A stretch of 64,000 nt of DNA from Proteromonas lacertae (lineage: Eukaryota; Sar; Bigyra; Opalinata; Proteromonadidae). Each line of letters starts with the position of its first letter. Positions within the stretch are counted from its first letter, which is position 1. This document shows, in pieces, positions 48,801 to 61,964 of the stretch. The stretch is taken from the NCBI GenBank assembly GCA_002245135.1, contig NGBS01001160.1, positions 1 to 64,000 of the forward strand, given 5' to 3'. The position numbers and the translations under genes are program-made. The notes beneath the pieces were generated by a model, which saw only the letters and a list, made by a program, of their open reading frames with translations, searched no databases and was not told where the DNA came from.

Positions 48801-51800
48801 TTCACGTTTTGGATAACTATAAGCACTAGCATGATACACTTCCTTCTTTGTTGAATTAGTTAATGATAAAGACATGAATTTTCTAGTTTCTTCATCTTCA
48901 ATATGATAGAGTAAAGTCAAAGCAATTTTACCATTACTAATACAAGCCAAGCTCTCTTGATTACTATTAACTATTATTCTCATAGTGTAAAGATAAGGAG
49001 TGCCAATAAATCCATAAACACCAAAATAATACGTCTTTTCAGACATTTCAGTTAAATATCCCCACAATTTACCAGTTTCTATATCATAATTCATTCCATA
49101 TGATAATCCTTTTGGTTCTCTAAATCCATAAATATAACCAGTTACGTTTGGATATAGTGTAAAGTTTTGATATGGATAAACAGTAAGATCTTGATCATTA
49201 TTATAACTAATTGTAGGAGCTTTATTTATTGTAGTAAATACTTCATGAACTGTTTGATATTGCTTGAATTTCTTCATAAATAAAACCTTTCCATCAACTG
49301 TTAGGTTAAGTGTAAAATCATGTAATGGATTTTCAATATGGAACAAATAATCACCAGCTACTAAACATAATGAAGTTGTATTTAAAACAGTTGTTAATAA
49401 TATCTCACTTTGTGAACTACCATCTACAGCAGATAATACTAAACGAATAGAAGATTCATTATAATCAGAAATATAAGTGAATAAATGGTTTACTTCTTCA
49501 CCTTTACAAATTGGAGTAAAAGCAATAACATTTTCATGTTTGACAAGTCTATTTCCATCCTTTGCTTTAAAACAAATACTATAATATATAAACATAATAA
49601 ATAATATATATATATATATACTTTTCTAATTGTGTAGTAGAATCAGGAATACCTGTAATTCTAAGATGGCCATTTGAAGTATCAACTGTCAAGTGTTTTG
49701 TGAGATTATTCAATAATACATATTCTTCTACATTTCCTATTCTATTATATATTTCTATATCTAATTTTTCTGTTTGTTTGAATGTTGCTATTTCATCTGT
49801 AATATCTTTTCCAGTGATTAGATTATGAATATAAAAATCACCTGGTAAAATGTAATTAATTACTTCTACAGTGATTTGACAAGAGTAAATATTCTCATTT
49901 GTTTCAATTGTGATGATGTAATTTTGACGGTTTGATTGTTCAACTAATGGATTTCCAGTAATTTCACCATTTTCTTTGTTTAATTTCAATCCATCTGGTA
50001 AATTGGGATATACTTTTATATTCTTAATATTTGATGGAACATCTATTAATTTGTTTGGTATTATTGTCTCATTAAAATAGTAAGTTGCATCAGAGTAATT
50101 ATATTCAACTACATTTTGTGGAACTATAATAATAATAATAAAAAAATAAAATAATAAAAATATACTGTAATACAAATCATAACGAGCTGTTTTATTATCT
50201 AAATAAAACCCAACCTCAACAAAATGGATCATTAAAATTGTTTGTATATTTCAATGTAAATGGATAAATCGCATTCTCAATATTTACATCATTATAAACA
50301 GTTGTAGTGATATTTTGACACTTTGAATCTTCTATTGTAACAGCATTACTAATAGTAATAAAAACAGAATCTGAATGAGTTACATGAATACTATACTTTC
50401 CAGATAATTCAAAGCCAATATAACCTTTCATTATCATCGAGTATTCACCATTAAATAATGATGGTAAATCAGCAAATCTTCCATCTACCAATGTAGAATG
50501 ATTTATAGTTTTTTCATGTCTTGATATATATACTTCACTATCTTTATTATCATCATCTGGTTCATAATATGTTTGACATTTTTCATCAAAAGCATTCTTA
50601 CTTTTTACATAATAAGCGTATAAACCTGATTTGTAACTATCAATTACATTTATATATAATGTTATTTCATTAGTTATCGAATGTGTATTTTGACATTTTA
50701 TATGATAAGCTTTAGATTCTTGAATTTCTGATACTTTTCCTTCTATAACCATACTTGTAGATTTCTTACTAAACCTTAAACCATTTGGCAATTCTTCATC
50801 ACTTCCACAATTGGTTAAATCTCCATTATCAACAATTAATTCTATTTCATCAATCATTTCATTCACACCAAATGTATAATTGTATTTAGGACTTGATAAT
50901 TCAAGTGCAGGGTTGAAAGTATCATCATAAAATTCAACAGGAATATCTTTTCTTTCTCCATCATTCTTACTATATTGAATAACAAAATAATTACTATTAA
51001 AACTATCACTATATGTTTCTACAAATGCTAACATTTTATGCAATCCTTTATCCAGATTGATTGATTTATTATAATGATTCAATTCTTTAGAGCATATATC
51101 AAATTCATCAATTACTTTTACATCATCAATATATAACTCTACACTATCATAAATATCAACGTAGAATGTATAATCACTCTTTTCATTAACTGATAAATTC
51201 CAATTCATATAAAATGTGTAAGGAGAAGATTTTACATTCGGGAATAGATCTTTAACTTCATTTTCATCTTCATAACCGTGAAATTTTTGAATATAAGTAA
51301 TTCCTGTATGATTATTAATTGGATTTTCCCAAGCATAATGACAATTGTGTTTAGTGAAAGATGTGAAATTATATCTCAATCCTTTATTAACAAAATCATT
51401 ATTTCCATCTACTGTCAAGTGTAATAAATAATACTCATTATCATTCTTATTCTCTTTTTCAACTATTGCTTCAATTATCACATCTGCTGGAGTATAATTG
51501 CTTACTAGTCTTATTCCCAATTCACCTGTATCTTGATTCAAACTAAACTGTGCTGGATCATTGTTACCTCGATTATAAAACTGAAATGAATCAACTTTCT
51601 TATTACATGTTACATTATAGTATGTATCTTCTTTTGGATATCTATAAAGATGAGAAAATGGATAATGACATTCTAATGGTATATTATCATCATATTCCAA
51701 ATACAATGCAAATTCTTGCAAAGTCATATAATTACCACTATACACCTTGAAGAAGAAATCTAAGGCATTTACACCATCAGCTGATTTACTAAATATAACC

Positions 51801-54172
51801 AAACGACCATTTTCTTCTGTATAATTAAAACCATTAGGTAAATTTTCAATGATATAATATCTATCAACAACTCCTACTCTATTTCTTACTTCCATTCTCA
51901 TTTCTTTTCCTTTTGGATAGGATGATCTTGGTTCAACTTCTACATTATTAATTAAATCATAATAATAGAAATCACTTGGAATTGTTATTTTTTCAACACC
52001 AATTTTAACTGTAACAATTTTAACTTTATCATCTCCTTGTATTTTTACTTCATATTCAGTTGATATACTTTCTATTGTTGGAATTCCTGTGATTTCAGCA
52101 GTTTTAGGATCAATTGATAATCCTTCAGGTAATTCGGGTGATACACTAATCTCTTTAATCTCAAATTCTACAGGTTTTAATAATTCATTCTTTATTATTT
52201 CTTCTCCTAATGTATAAATCATTTCAGAATATTTATATTGAACTTTTTCTTCATTATCATAAATAACTATACAAATATAATACTAATAATAATAATAATA
52301 ATATATACCATGAAATAGCTGTGGTCTATATTCTTTATTATCTAAAAACATGGTGAAATTGAAGAATGGAGTTTGTTGATTATTTAAATATGAAAATGTT
52401 ATTTGATAATAACCTGGATATACTTTACATTGAGTTGTACTATCACTCTTAGCACCACATTTATTCTTTATTACTCCACAAACATTTGGTATGTTCATTT
52501 GACCTCCGTCAGGATTATTAATTTGTAAATAATAAAGACCTTCATAATCAAATTTAATAAAACCATCCCATTCAACAGCAAATTCAGTGTTAAAATTAAC
52601 TGGTAAATCTTCAAATCTTTTTGTTGTTTTATTTATTTGATGTGCAATTTCATATTCATATCTTTTCATATAAACTGATGATTTACTATCATCTGGAGTA
52701 ACAAATGCATTACATTTTTGAGGAAATCTATCAGTTTTCATATAATAAGCAACAAACCCAGGTTTGAGATTACCTTTTATTGCAATACTTATTTCAATTA
52801 CATTTGTGATTGAATGTTCATTTTTACAACTGAAATGGTATGTTTTTGGCTCTTGAATTTCTTTTGGAAATCCTTCAACATAAAATATATCATTTCTTAT
52901 ATATAAACCTTCAGGTAATGTTTCTTGTGATTCACAACTTAGTAAATGACCACTTTTTATTTTCAATTCAATTAAAGAGTAAGTATTTTTTACAAATTCA
53001 TATGAATATTGAGGAGAAAATAATCCTTCAACAGGTTCAAACGAATAATCAATTGCATAAGCAGGTAAAGGTAATTCATCATCACTATTTGGTTTTGAAT
53101 AATATATTGTCATTAAACTATCATTTCTACCTGTAAAGTATCCATCTGAATTAATTTTCATTGGATGAACACCTTTTGTTAAATGAATTGATTCTACTTT
53201 CTTGGTAATATTTGTCAAACATATTTGATTCATGTTTATCAATTCTTTATCATCAACAAACAAAACAGCACTATTATAAACAGATAAATAGAATTTATAA
53301 TCCCCTTCTTCTTCTATTGTGACATTCCAAGTATAATTCATTGAGTATTCATAATAACGACACATAAAAAATATTATTCTCCACGAATGTGCATCATTAT
53401 AACCATACCAACCATCAACATAACCGATATCATTTAAAATACCTACAGGCTCTGGTGGCTCTTCATGACATTTAAAATTTTCATAAGCTGTATAATTGAA
53501 TCTAACACCTTTTACATTCAATTCTTTCTCACTATGTAATAATATTTTCATTTCATGAACTTCATCTGATGTTTTTGCGATTACAGTTAGGTCAATTGGA
53601 GTACCTGAACTGTTACTGAATATTGTGATCTTACCAGTGTTTGTGTCACATTGTACTGATGATGTGGTAGTGTTCATCTTACACACGAATTGAGATACTT
53701 TTTTGTTACACTCACAACTTAACTCATAAACGGAATCTGGACTTTTTATCAACTCTGAAATTGGATAATGACATGTCAATGGCTCATTTCTTTCAACTAT
53801 ATTAGTATTATTAAAAATCAATAAATACCTTCAAGTTGGATTGTAGTAATGCATTTCATCTTTTCGCTTGTTTCTACTGTAATAGTATACTTTGTCAAAG
53901 GTGTGATCTGCTGTGGAGTGCCTGTAATACTTCCGTCATTATTTAAGGTCAAACCAAGTGGTAAATCTGGTGATACATTATACATTCCTTTTATTAAATT
54001 CAAAGGAATAATTGGGCTGATTCTCTTTTTCACAACTAGAGCTGATGTTACAGCAGAATAACTCAAAGCATTACTGTTTAAAGCAACTGCGTTAATCACA
54101 TTAAATGAACACCCTATAATATAATTACAATACTATACAGATCAGAAAGAAAAAGATATAATCATAATTCAT
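45846..54172 (-). CDS. Giant type I membrane surface protein with PA14-like and He_PIG modules
   Basis: Exons 54139-54172, 53829-54113, 52309-53796, 50166-52266, 49622-50123 and 45846-49578 (introns 25-43 nt) give about 2713 residues. A signal peptide (NYDYIFFFLIWCSFNVINA) leads into He_PIG units of the form LPxGLxLxxxxGxITGxP, seen about nine times. Two long modules follow, each starting CHYP, with a PA14-like domain (NYTWNVTIEEEGDYKFYLSV type) and a second PA14-like domain (WDGFIKFDYEGLYYLQI type). Near the end is a Cys domain (CSEDGIWPSTLAGDTAEIPC), then a TM helix and basic tail. An adhesin or receptor role is likely. The frame steps +1 at TGA 50216-50218: alignment with the preceding module (PFFNFTMFLDNK versus PFCEVGFYLDNK) needs no gap. 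Confidence 0.75.
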
Positions 54173-54176
54173 TTTT

Positions 54177-54185
54177 ATCAAGCCA
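54177..54185 (-). promoter_or_regulatory. GGCTTGAT motif next to giant surface-protein start
   Basis: On the minus strand TTTGGCTTGATAAAA directly precedes the ATG at 54172. It shares the GGCTTGA core with the copies at 15054, 26937 and 37265. Confidence 0.3.
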
Positions 54186-54281
54186 AACACAAATCATTTG
54201 TTGTCCTTCTTTAGTAATTCAAATTCATTTATTAAACCAAAATAAACATCAATAAAATCAAATAATATAAATCCTACATGT

Positions 54282-56646
54282 TTATAATAACAGTTGATCT
54301 ATTGCATTTAACACAATCTTCTCTTCATTTTCAATCCCACGATTATAACGTTTATTGTGATGTATTACGAGTAAAATAGTTGCAATTAATCCTATTATTA
54401 ACAGTGAAATAAAAATAATTGGAATATTCAATCTTCTATCACTTCTCTCGTTATTCTCAGTAGATTCAAATTTCAACAAAAATTCTTGAATTGTTACAAC
54501 GGAGCCACTATAAGCTTTAAAGTAGAAATCCAATATATGAATAGATTTATCTGATTTACCAAATATTATTAATGAATCTTTGTCCAATGTATAGTTAAAT
54601 GGTTTTGGTAAATTTTCAAACATTGCATATCTACTAACACCTCCAGTTTTATATCTCACTTCCATCTTTATTTCTGTATTAATTGGAATTATACTTCCTG
54701 GTTCTACATCAACATCATTAATCAAATCATGATAATAAAACCTATTTGGTTCATTTACTATTTCTACTCCAATATTCACAGTTGTGATATATGTTTTATA
54801 TTCAGCTATTATAGTGACTGTATATTCTGTCATTTTACTTTCTATCATCGGAGTTCCAATGATTTCACCATTAATGACATTTATTGATAGTCCTTCTGGT
54901 AAGTCTGGATTTACCTTTACACTCTTTATATCCAGTAGATCATTCATCAATCTATTCGGAATGATTTTATTTCCAAATTGATACATAACTGTAGAATAAT
55001 TGTATTCCACTTCACCTTTTGACTCATAATAGAATTGTGGAATGACTTCTTTTCCATTCAATGTCATAGTAAAATTGAACTTTGGTACATTATAATCATT
55101 AGTATATCCAATTGTAAATGGATATAACTGTTTATCAAAATCACAAATGTCTTTACCAACATCTGCAGACTTACAATGATGAATTGCATATCCACAATAT
55201 GATCCAATCATAACATTGAATGAATCACTAAATTCAACTCTCAAATGATAACTTCCTTTCTCTTCAATTTTTATATAACCTGTCCAGAAAGCTGAAAATT
55301 CGCCATTAAAATCAACAGATAAATCATTAAATCTTTTTGTCTCAGGATCTGCTGTATGTATTATTTGATTCTCATGTCTAGCAGTATATACAGAAGATCT
55401 TCCATCACCTGGACGATACATACCTCCACAGTTATTAGCAAAGTCATCAGCTTTCAGGTAATACGCATCATATCCTGGTTTTAAAGTACCACTAACCGAT
55501 ATAGAAATTGTTATTACATTTGTAACTGAATGTGCATTTCTACAACTGATATGGTAAGTTTTTTCTTCTTGTTCTTCTTCGGTTTTACCTATAATACTGA
55601 AATAATTCCATTCGAAATATAATCCTTTTGGTAATGGTTCTTCTGAACTACATCTCAATCTATATCCATTCTTTATTTTTAGTTGAATAATCACATCAGA
55701 ATCATTGACAAAATGGTATTTGTATGAAGGTGATGATAATTCTAAAGCTGGTGTGTATGTATCATCATAAATATGAGCTGGTAGAGGAAGTTTCTCATCA
55801 GAATTTGGTCTAGAGTAGAATATTAACATAGATAATGGTTTAGTATCATGCCAATAATAACCTTCTGTGTCTACTTTCATTGAATGAACTCCTTTGTCTA
55901 AATGAATTTGTTTTACTTTTTCTATTCTCTCTGTTAAACATACTTCATATAAATCAATCTGCATCTCACCATCTACATAGAATATAGCAGTATCATAAAC
56001 TGACACATAAAACTTATAATCTCCTTCTTCTTCTATTGTCATATTCCAAGTTAGATTCATAAACATGGCTAAATCATTACACCCTGGGAATATTTCTATA
56101 AATTCACCAGCATCTTCATAACCATGCCAATTAGGGACATATGCAGCTCCACTCCAGTATTTGATGAAATTCATTGGTCCTTGATGACAAACATTAGAAT
56201 AATATTCGGTATAATTGTATCTTACTCCTTCTAAATCTAATACATTGTTAGGGTGGATATGAATATGAATGTCATAAGATTCTTTTGTTTCATCTATTCT
56301 AGCAGTTATAACGACTTTATATTCAATAGCTTTACTTCCTGGTATAATGGTCAATGCTCCAGTATCACTGTTTAACTCTATTCTACCTTCAGATTGATTT
56401 GGTGTTACAGCTGTATTCAGTGAGAATGATTTAACTACCTTATTACATGTGCATTGATATGCAACATCATAGTTTGGATACTTATATAGTTCAGTGAATG
56501 GGTAATGACATTCTAATTTCGCGTCAGCAGCATTAGCTATTGGGCCAGCTTCAATATAAACAAATGCATAACCTATTACTTGTATATAGATAACAAATTA
56601 TACATATCAAAATGAGATATAGTGTCTTTTTATTTAACATCTTCAT
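54282..56646 (-). CDS. Type I membrane surface protein with PA14-like and He_PIG modules (shorter paralog)
   Basis: Exons 56604-56646 and 54282-56572 (intron 31 nt) give 777 residues in one clean frame. The signal peptide is MKMLNKKTLYLILICYAF. The ectodomain is a single copy of the module repeated in the neighbouring giant gene: ECHYPFTELY, a PA14-like domain (MNLTWNMTIEEEGDYKFYVS, FYVDGEMQ), a Cys-containing He_PIG-like part (LPKGLYFEWNYFSIIGK), a second PA14-like domain (FSAFWTGYIKIEEKGSYHLR) and a final He_PIG (LPEGLSINVINGEIIGTP). A TM helix near residue 740 (IIFISLLIIGLIATILLVI) and a 25-residue tail close it. It lies tandem with, and upstream of, the giant paralog on the same strand, a recent-looking duplication. 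Confidence 0.82.
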
Positions 56647-56788
56647 TCAACACGCTAAAAATCAAAATAGAATAGAAAATACATCAAAAGTATTGTATTA
56701 TCTATTACTCTCTACACCATACACACACAAATAATATAGAATAAATAAAAATTAGACATTTATACTTTCTAAAACAAAACAAAAAAAA

Positions 56789-57972
56789 CTAATCATCTTC
56801 ATCAGAATCTTCTTCTTCCTCTTCTTCACCATCTCTTTCTTCTGCTGCTTTTCTTGCTTCTTCTTCAGCTATTCTCTTCATCTCAGCTAAATAAGCCTTT
56901 TGCTCAGCTTCTTCCTTTGTCATTAACATTTGTTCATTTTCCATTCTTTTCTTCTCTTCTTCTCTTCTTTGTCTTTCTTCCTCTAATTGTCTTATCTTCT
57001 CATTGTGAATTGTTCTTTCTTTTTGAATAGCTGCTCTTATTATTCTATCAATCATTCTTTCAGATAATGTCATTCCATTTAATACATATTGAGCTTGATC
57101 AAATAACCAAGGCATAAAGTCCTTTTCAATATCTTTAGCTGAAGTATCACCAAAGTAATCATTATCAAATAATTCCTTCATTACATTATTCTGCAATTCA
57201 TCTACTATTTGTTTAGCTACCAATCTAGAATCTATCTTTAATTGCTGTATCTTTTGTTTCTTCTTCCTTTCAGCTTCTTGAATTCTTCTCTTTTCTCTTT
57301 CTGCTATTAGACGTTTATCAGCTGCTTCCATTCTTTGTACTTCTAATAATTCAATATTTCTTCTATATTCAAATTCATATTTGTGTTTTTGTATATTCTT
57401 TTCTTCTTCTTCTTCTAACACTTCCATTAGTGCTTGTTCACATGTTTTTCCTGTTAATACTTCAAGTATTGGCTTAACTTCATAATCAAAATTAAATAAT
57501 TCATCTTCGGTTACTTGTGCTGCTGTTTCAACTAATATTTTGGCAGGTACAAATATGGGAGTTGGTGGACGATCTAGAAATTCATCGTTTTGTTCATATA
57601 TATCAAGTTCTCTTGGTATATCGTATATTGGTTCCATTGGTTCTTCTGGTTCTGGCTCTGGAGGAGGTTGTGGCTTCTTGTAATAGGATGCACGAAACAT
57701 GTGATTGCCATGTTTTCGATCAAATTCTCTTTGCTGTAATTCAAGTAACCTCTGTGCTTCTTCTTGATTGGCTCCTGTTAAAACATGAGATGAGTATGTA
57801 TTTCCACGAACTACACGTCTATCCCACATTATATTTGCTGGTTTACTAATAAATAGAAAATAGTTATATCATACGGCATCTCTTCCTCATCTTCACTACT
57901 ATTGTATGTTCTATAACGTGTTGTTGGAGCTAACGATTGAGGTGCTGCTGCGTATGTGTATGCCTGAGTCAT
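56789..57972 (-). CDS. RSPH3: Radial spoke head/stalk protein 3 (RSPH3)
   Basis: Exons 57875-57972 and 56789-57845 (intron 29 nt) give 384 residues. PANIMWDRRVVRGNTYSSHV is the RSP3 signature. ETAAQVTEDELFNFDYEVKP and TGKTCEQALMEVLEEEE fit the conserved core that docks dimerised RSP3 to the outer doublet and carries A-kinase-anchoring helices. The C-terminal third is a long charged helix. RSP3 anchors the radial spoke in motile 9+2 axonemes, so its presence shows that the organism makes motile flagella. The splice joins EEEMP to KPANIM, restoring the family text. Nothing unusual in length. Confidence 0.92.
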
Positions 57973-58262
57973 TTTATATTAGTTATTATATAATGGATAG
58001 TAACTTCAGAAAATTCTATTATAATTGTAAATTACTTGATCAAAAAATCAAAATAAAGAAAAATATAAAAAAACGGTATTGACGTAAATTACATGTCAAA
58101 ATTACACATTTTTAAACTTTATTATGTGCTTAGTATCTACACAGCTCATATGGTTGTAAATAGTTTAGACATAGCAATTATTGATTAAAATCGTGTAAAT
58201 AATAATTTTTAATTTTAATTAGAATTAGAGACAAACAAAAGTAAAACAATCTAGTACATATT
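57973..58262. other. Intergenic, no gene seen
   Basis: Spacer between RSPH3 (start) and TBC1D23 (3' end), AT-rich without long repeats. The stretch TTGATCAAAAAATCAAAAT near 58035 is the only notable short palindromic element. Confidence 0.4.
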
Positions 58263-61200
58263 TTAAGAGCTTCTGTTCATTTTTCTTTTAAGACTTTGAA
58301 TAAACGCATTTCTTTGATCTATTGAAAATTGATATCTTTTTACTTCTCTCTCTCCTTTAGCATTTAATCTATCTATTTCAAATGTTGCAATATAACTATC
58401 ACTCTTTTTAACTGTCATTTTACTTATGTTATCAACATCAGTTACATCTTCAACTTCAGCTTTCCCTATTTCATTCTTAAATGCTCTTAAAATGAACAAT
58501 TTATTCTTATATAAAGCTAAGTAATTTATTGTATTCTAAATAACAATAATAATAAAACATACTATTTTTATTCCCAATTTACTTTCTTTCTTTTCGCATT
58601 TAAAAATTTCACAGTAAAGTGAAAAATAATTAAAATGAAAAGTATCATGTAAAGATAATTTATCTAATGCTTCTAATGGAGACATTGTAATATCATATTC
58701 TTGGGGTTTATTTTTGTTCATTTGTTTCTTACCCCATTCTTTTAGATTCTTCATTATTTTTTCTTTCTTTTCTTTACCACTTTTATCACTAACAGTACTG
58801 CTTGTTTCATCTTCTTCATTATCATCAATTATTTCACTTATTGTTGTTGATGTTCTTGGAGTTTTATCTGTTGAAGTTGTGGTACTAGAAGATGATTGTG
58901 CTGATAATAATTCAGTATTTTTATCTTTCTTACCAAATTTGAAATGAGCAAAGCTAAATCTCCTCTTTGAAGATTCACTCTTATTATTATCTCCTTCATT
59001 TGTTGTTGTTGTTGTTTTATCAGCTTCTGTTGTTGTTTGTTTTTCTTCTTTTAATGCTTTATTGTTTATTTCTTCTTCTACAGCTAATGTTTTGCATCTA
59101 TGTCTTGATTTATTACTACTACTACCACCAGTTGTTGTATTCATTTTATGTATTTTCCATTTCATTTCTAATTTATCTTTTAATGAAGATTTTTTTGATT
59201 TATTCTCCTCTTTTGGTGGTGGTGGTTCACTCTCTGTTGTAGAAGCTGCTAATAATTCTTTTTGTTTTTGTTTTTCAGCTTTTTCTTCTTTACTCTTTTC
59301 TTCATATTCTTTCGCTTTTTCTTTCAATTTCTTAAAGGCACTTTTAGCATAATCAGATCCTTTACCTTTTGCTAATTTTGCATAATACAAAGCAGGATTA
59401 GTTTCCTTTAGATTTTTCTCTTTATTCAATTTACATATCAAACAATTCTTTTCATTATGATCAATCAAAAACCCAGGTTCAGTTTCCATTATAATATTAT
59501 GGCATTCCATATAACCACCTCTCATTACACTCACAAATGGGACATTCTCTAATAACAACTTATGTAATAAAGGAAACAGTCTATTAATTTCATCATCATC
59601 ATTTATACCTGTTGTCATTATAACTAAATGTGATCTACCTTTAATTGAATCAATTGTTGGTTTATATAAATCATCATAATCATCTAAATAGTCAGCATTT
59701 ACTGCTAAACTACCTCCTATATTACCATTCTTTATTTCATTATCACTTCTTGCATCGATTAAGATGTATTTATTATCAGTTTTACCTTTGATTAATGGAG
59801 TAATTATATCTTTTGCACTTATTGGCAAACACAAAGTGGAAGATAAATCACAAAAACCTAAATCAATTTTACTATAATCTGTCTTTTGAGATAAAACATT
59901 AGAAATACCATATCTTTCTTGTATTTGTAATTCCAATAGATGTTCTTTTCCTTTATATTTATTCAGCAAAGCTTCCACTGAACTAATACGAGAAGGTGAA
60001 TAGTTAGAATAAAATTGAGTTAATCTTTCCTTCCATATATCTTTCACATCTTCAACTAATTCTCTTCTCCCATCATCAACAATGTTAATATCCTGTAATA
60101 TTTGTTTGATATACTTCAATACACTGATTGGTGTACTTCTCTTTAATTGTTCAGTTTTGTTACTAATTTTATTATAATAATCTTTATCCTTCAACTGACG
60201 AATTGTGCTGAATATAGAATCACAGATTAATTGTGGACCTTTTAAAGCTAATAGTCTTTGTTTAATATCCAATATTATAGATAATAATAAGAATATAGTC
60301 CAACTAGCATCTTGATGTATAATACAATCATCCCAAATTGTCAATATTTCATTACTATGTAATAAAGGTAATTGATAATCACATGTAAACAAACTAATCA
60401 ATAGATTAGTTGGAATAAAACCACATTTTAATGATTTAGATGGATTATAGGGTAGTGAAGGAGGAGATTGAATCTCATTGGGTAATTGAAATGGTTCGTT
60501 TTGTTTATAAGGTGCAAACCAATATACATACTCTCTAGTTAAGAAATTAGATAATTCAGAATCATGATATGTTAATAACAATCTAAATAAATGATGTGGT
60601 CGAAGTATTGGTTGATAATTTGTATAGGAAATATACGGTGGACTATGACTGCACATTGCAGAAAAACAAGTAACTACTGCATCACTAGTCATTCCACTTA
60701 GAATTAGCGGAAATATTTTATCCACAAAAGATAATGACATACTAATATGAGGATGATGCTCACAGAATGTATAAATTATTTTGAACATATTTTTACTGAC
60801 AATATCATTATCATTGGAGATTCCATATTCTTTACATCTTTTATTCACTTCTTCTTTTAATTGTGTATAAAAATCATTATATTGATCATTCAATAAATTC
60901 TCATCTTTTTCATCAAATGGATTACTCACTGTGACTTCAGGTACATACCAGGGTACTAATATCATTTTCCATATTTCCTTTCTATACTGAGGTGGTAAAA
61001 TACAATTGTCAATTGTCGTACATAATGTAATTACTGTATTTACATCTGGTGAAGATGCTTCTATTTCTTTTTCTAATGCTTTTAGTTTATCTTCATTTGT
61101 TAAATGTTTTGGTGTTGATACACTGCTATGTACTTTTCCTGTAGTAAAATCAATTGTTTCGTCATCTTCTTCATTATCTTCTTCTTCATCGACTTCTCCT

Positions 61201-61869
61201 TCTTCATTGTTATTGAATGAATTCATAATGATTTGTTCTGGTTCTGATACTCTTTCTTCTCTTTCTTCTTCTTTTTCTAATTTGTTAGTATCTTTAACTG
61301 ATTCTTCCTTTTTTATTTCAGTTTTCTTTTCTATTTTTGGTTGAACAGGTGGTGGGATGGTTACAGGTGTTAAGATTGGTGGTGGAGCTGAAAAATTGGG
61401 AATTTGACTTGGTTTTTCGCCTAAAATGTCTACCATTTCTTTAGTGTATGTATTGTCATCTAAACCTATATCAGTGTCATTAGAAGTGGATTTATCAGTA
61501 GAAAAATGATCATAATCTGCTTTTAACCAATTCACAAATTGTTTAGAATCTCCTGAAGCAGTGGATGGTGGAGGTGCTATAGCAGGATTCTATAAAATAT
61601 ATAATTAAATAATGTATATACAGTAATGTTTGCACCTACAGAATTCAATAATGCATCAAGTTCATTGTCTAAATTAGAATCACTCTCCGCTATGCAACTA
61701 ATAAAAATAGAGTACATACTTTTCTTTGGTTCAATAAGAGGTTCAGGCTGAGAAGATTGGTATTCTTTTAAAATTGCGTCAAGATCATTATCTATTTCTC
61801 ATTATAAAAATGAATACCATTGTCAGATCCTTCAGAATCTTCAATAGCAAAAACATCGTTGCTGTCCAT
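58263..61869 (-). CDS. TBC1D23: TBC1D23-like protein (TBC plus rhodanese plus C-terminal domain)
   Basis: Exons 61818-61869, 61720-61791, 61640-61689, 58563-61589 and 58263-58535 (introns 26, 30, 50 and 27 nt) give 1157 residues. An acidic N-terminal region precedes a TBC domain (about 160-480; YRKEIWKMILVPWY, FVDKIFPLILSGMTSD). It lacks clear IxxDxxR and YxQ fingers, as in the non-catalytic TBC1D23. A rhodanese-like domain follows (YILIDARSDNEIKNGNIGGS, VMRGGYMECHNII) without an active-site Cys in the loop. After a Lys/Ser/Thr-rich linker, the last about 150 residues form the PH-like C-terminal domain. TBC1D23 bridges endosome-derived vesicles to golgins at the trans-Golgi. The same domain order makes the assignment strong. 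Confidence 0.85.
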
Positions 61870-61964
61870 TTACAACACTCAAATTTTTTAAAATCTATGT
61901 TTGAGTGAAGTTTGTCATAATTTGTCCGTTTTAAGTCGTTTTTGATATAAAAAATCAAATTTAG

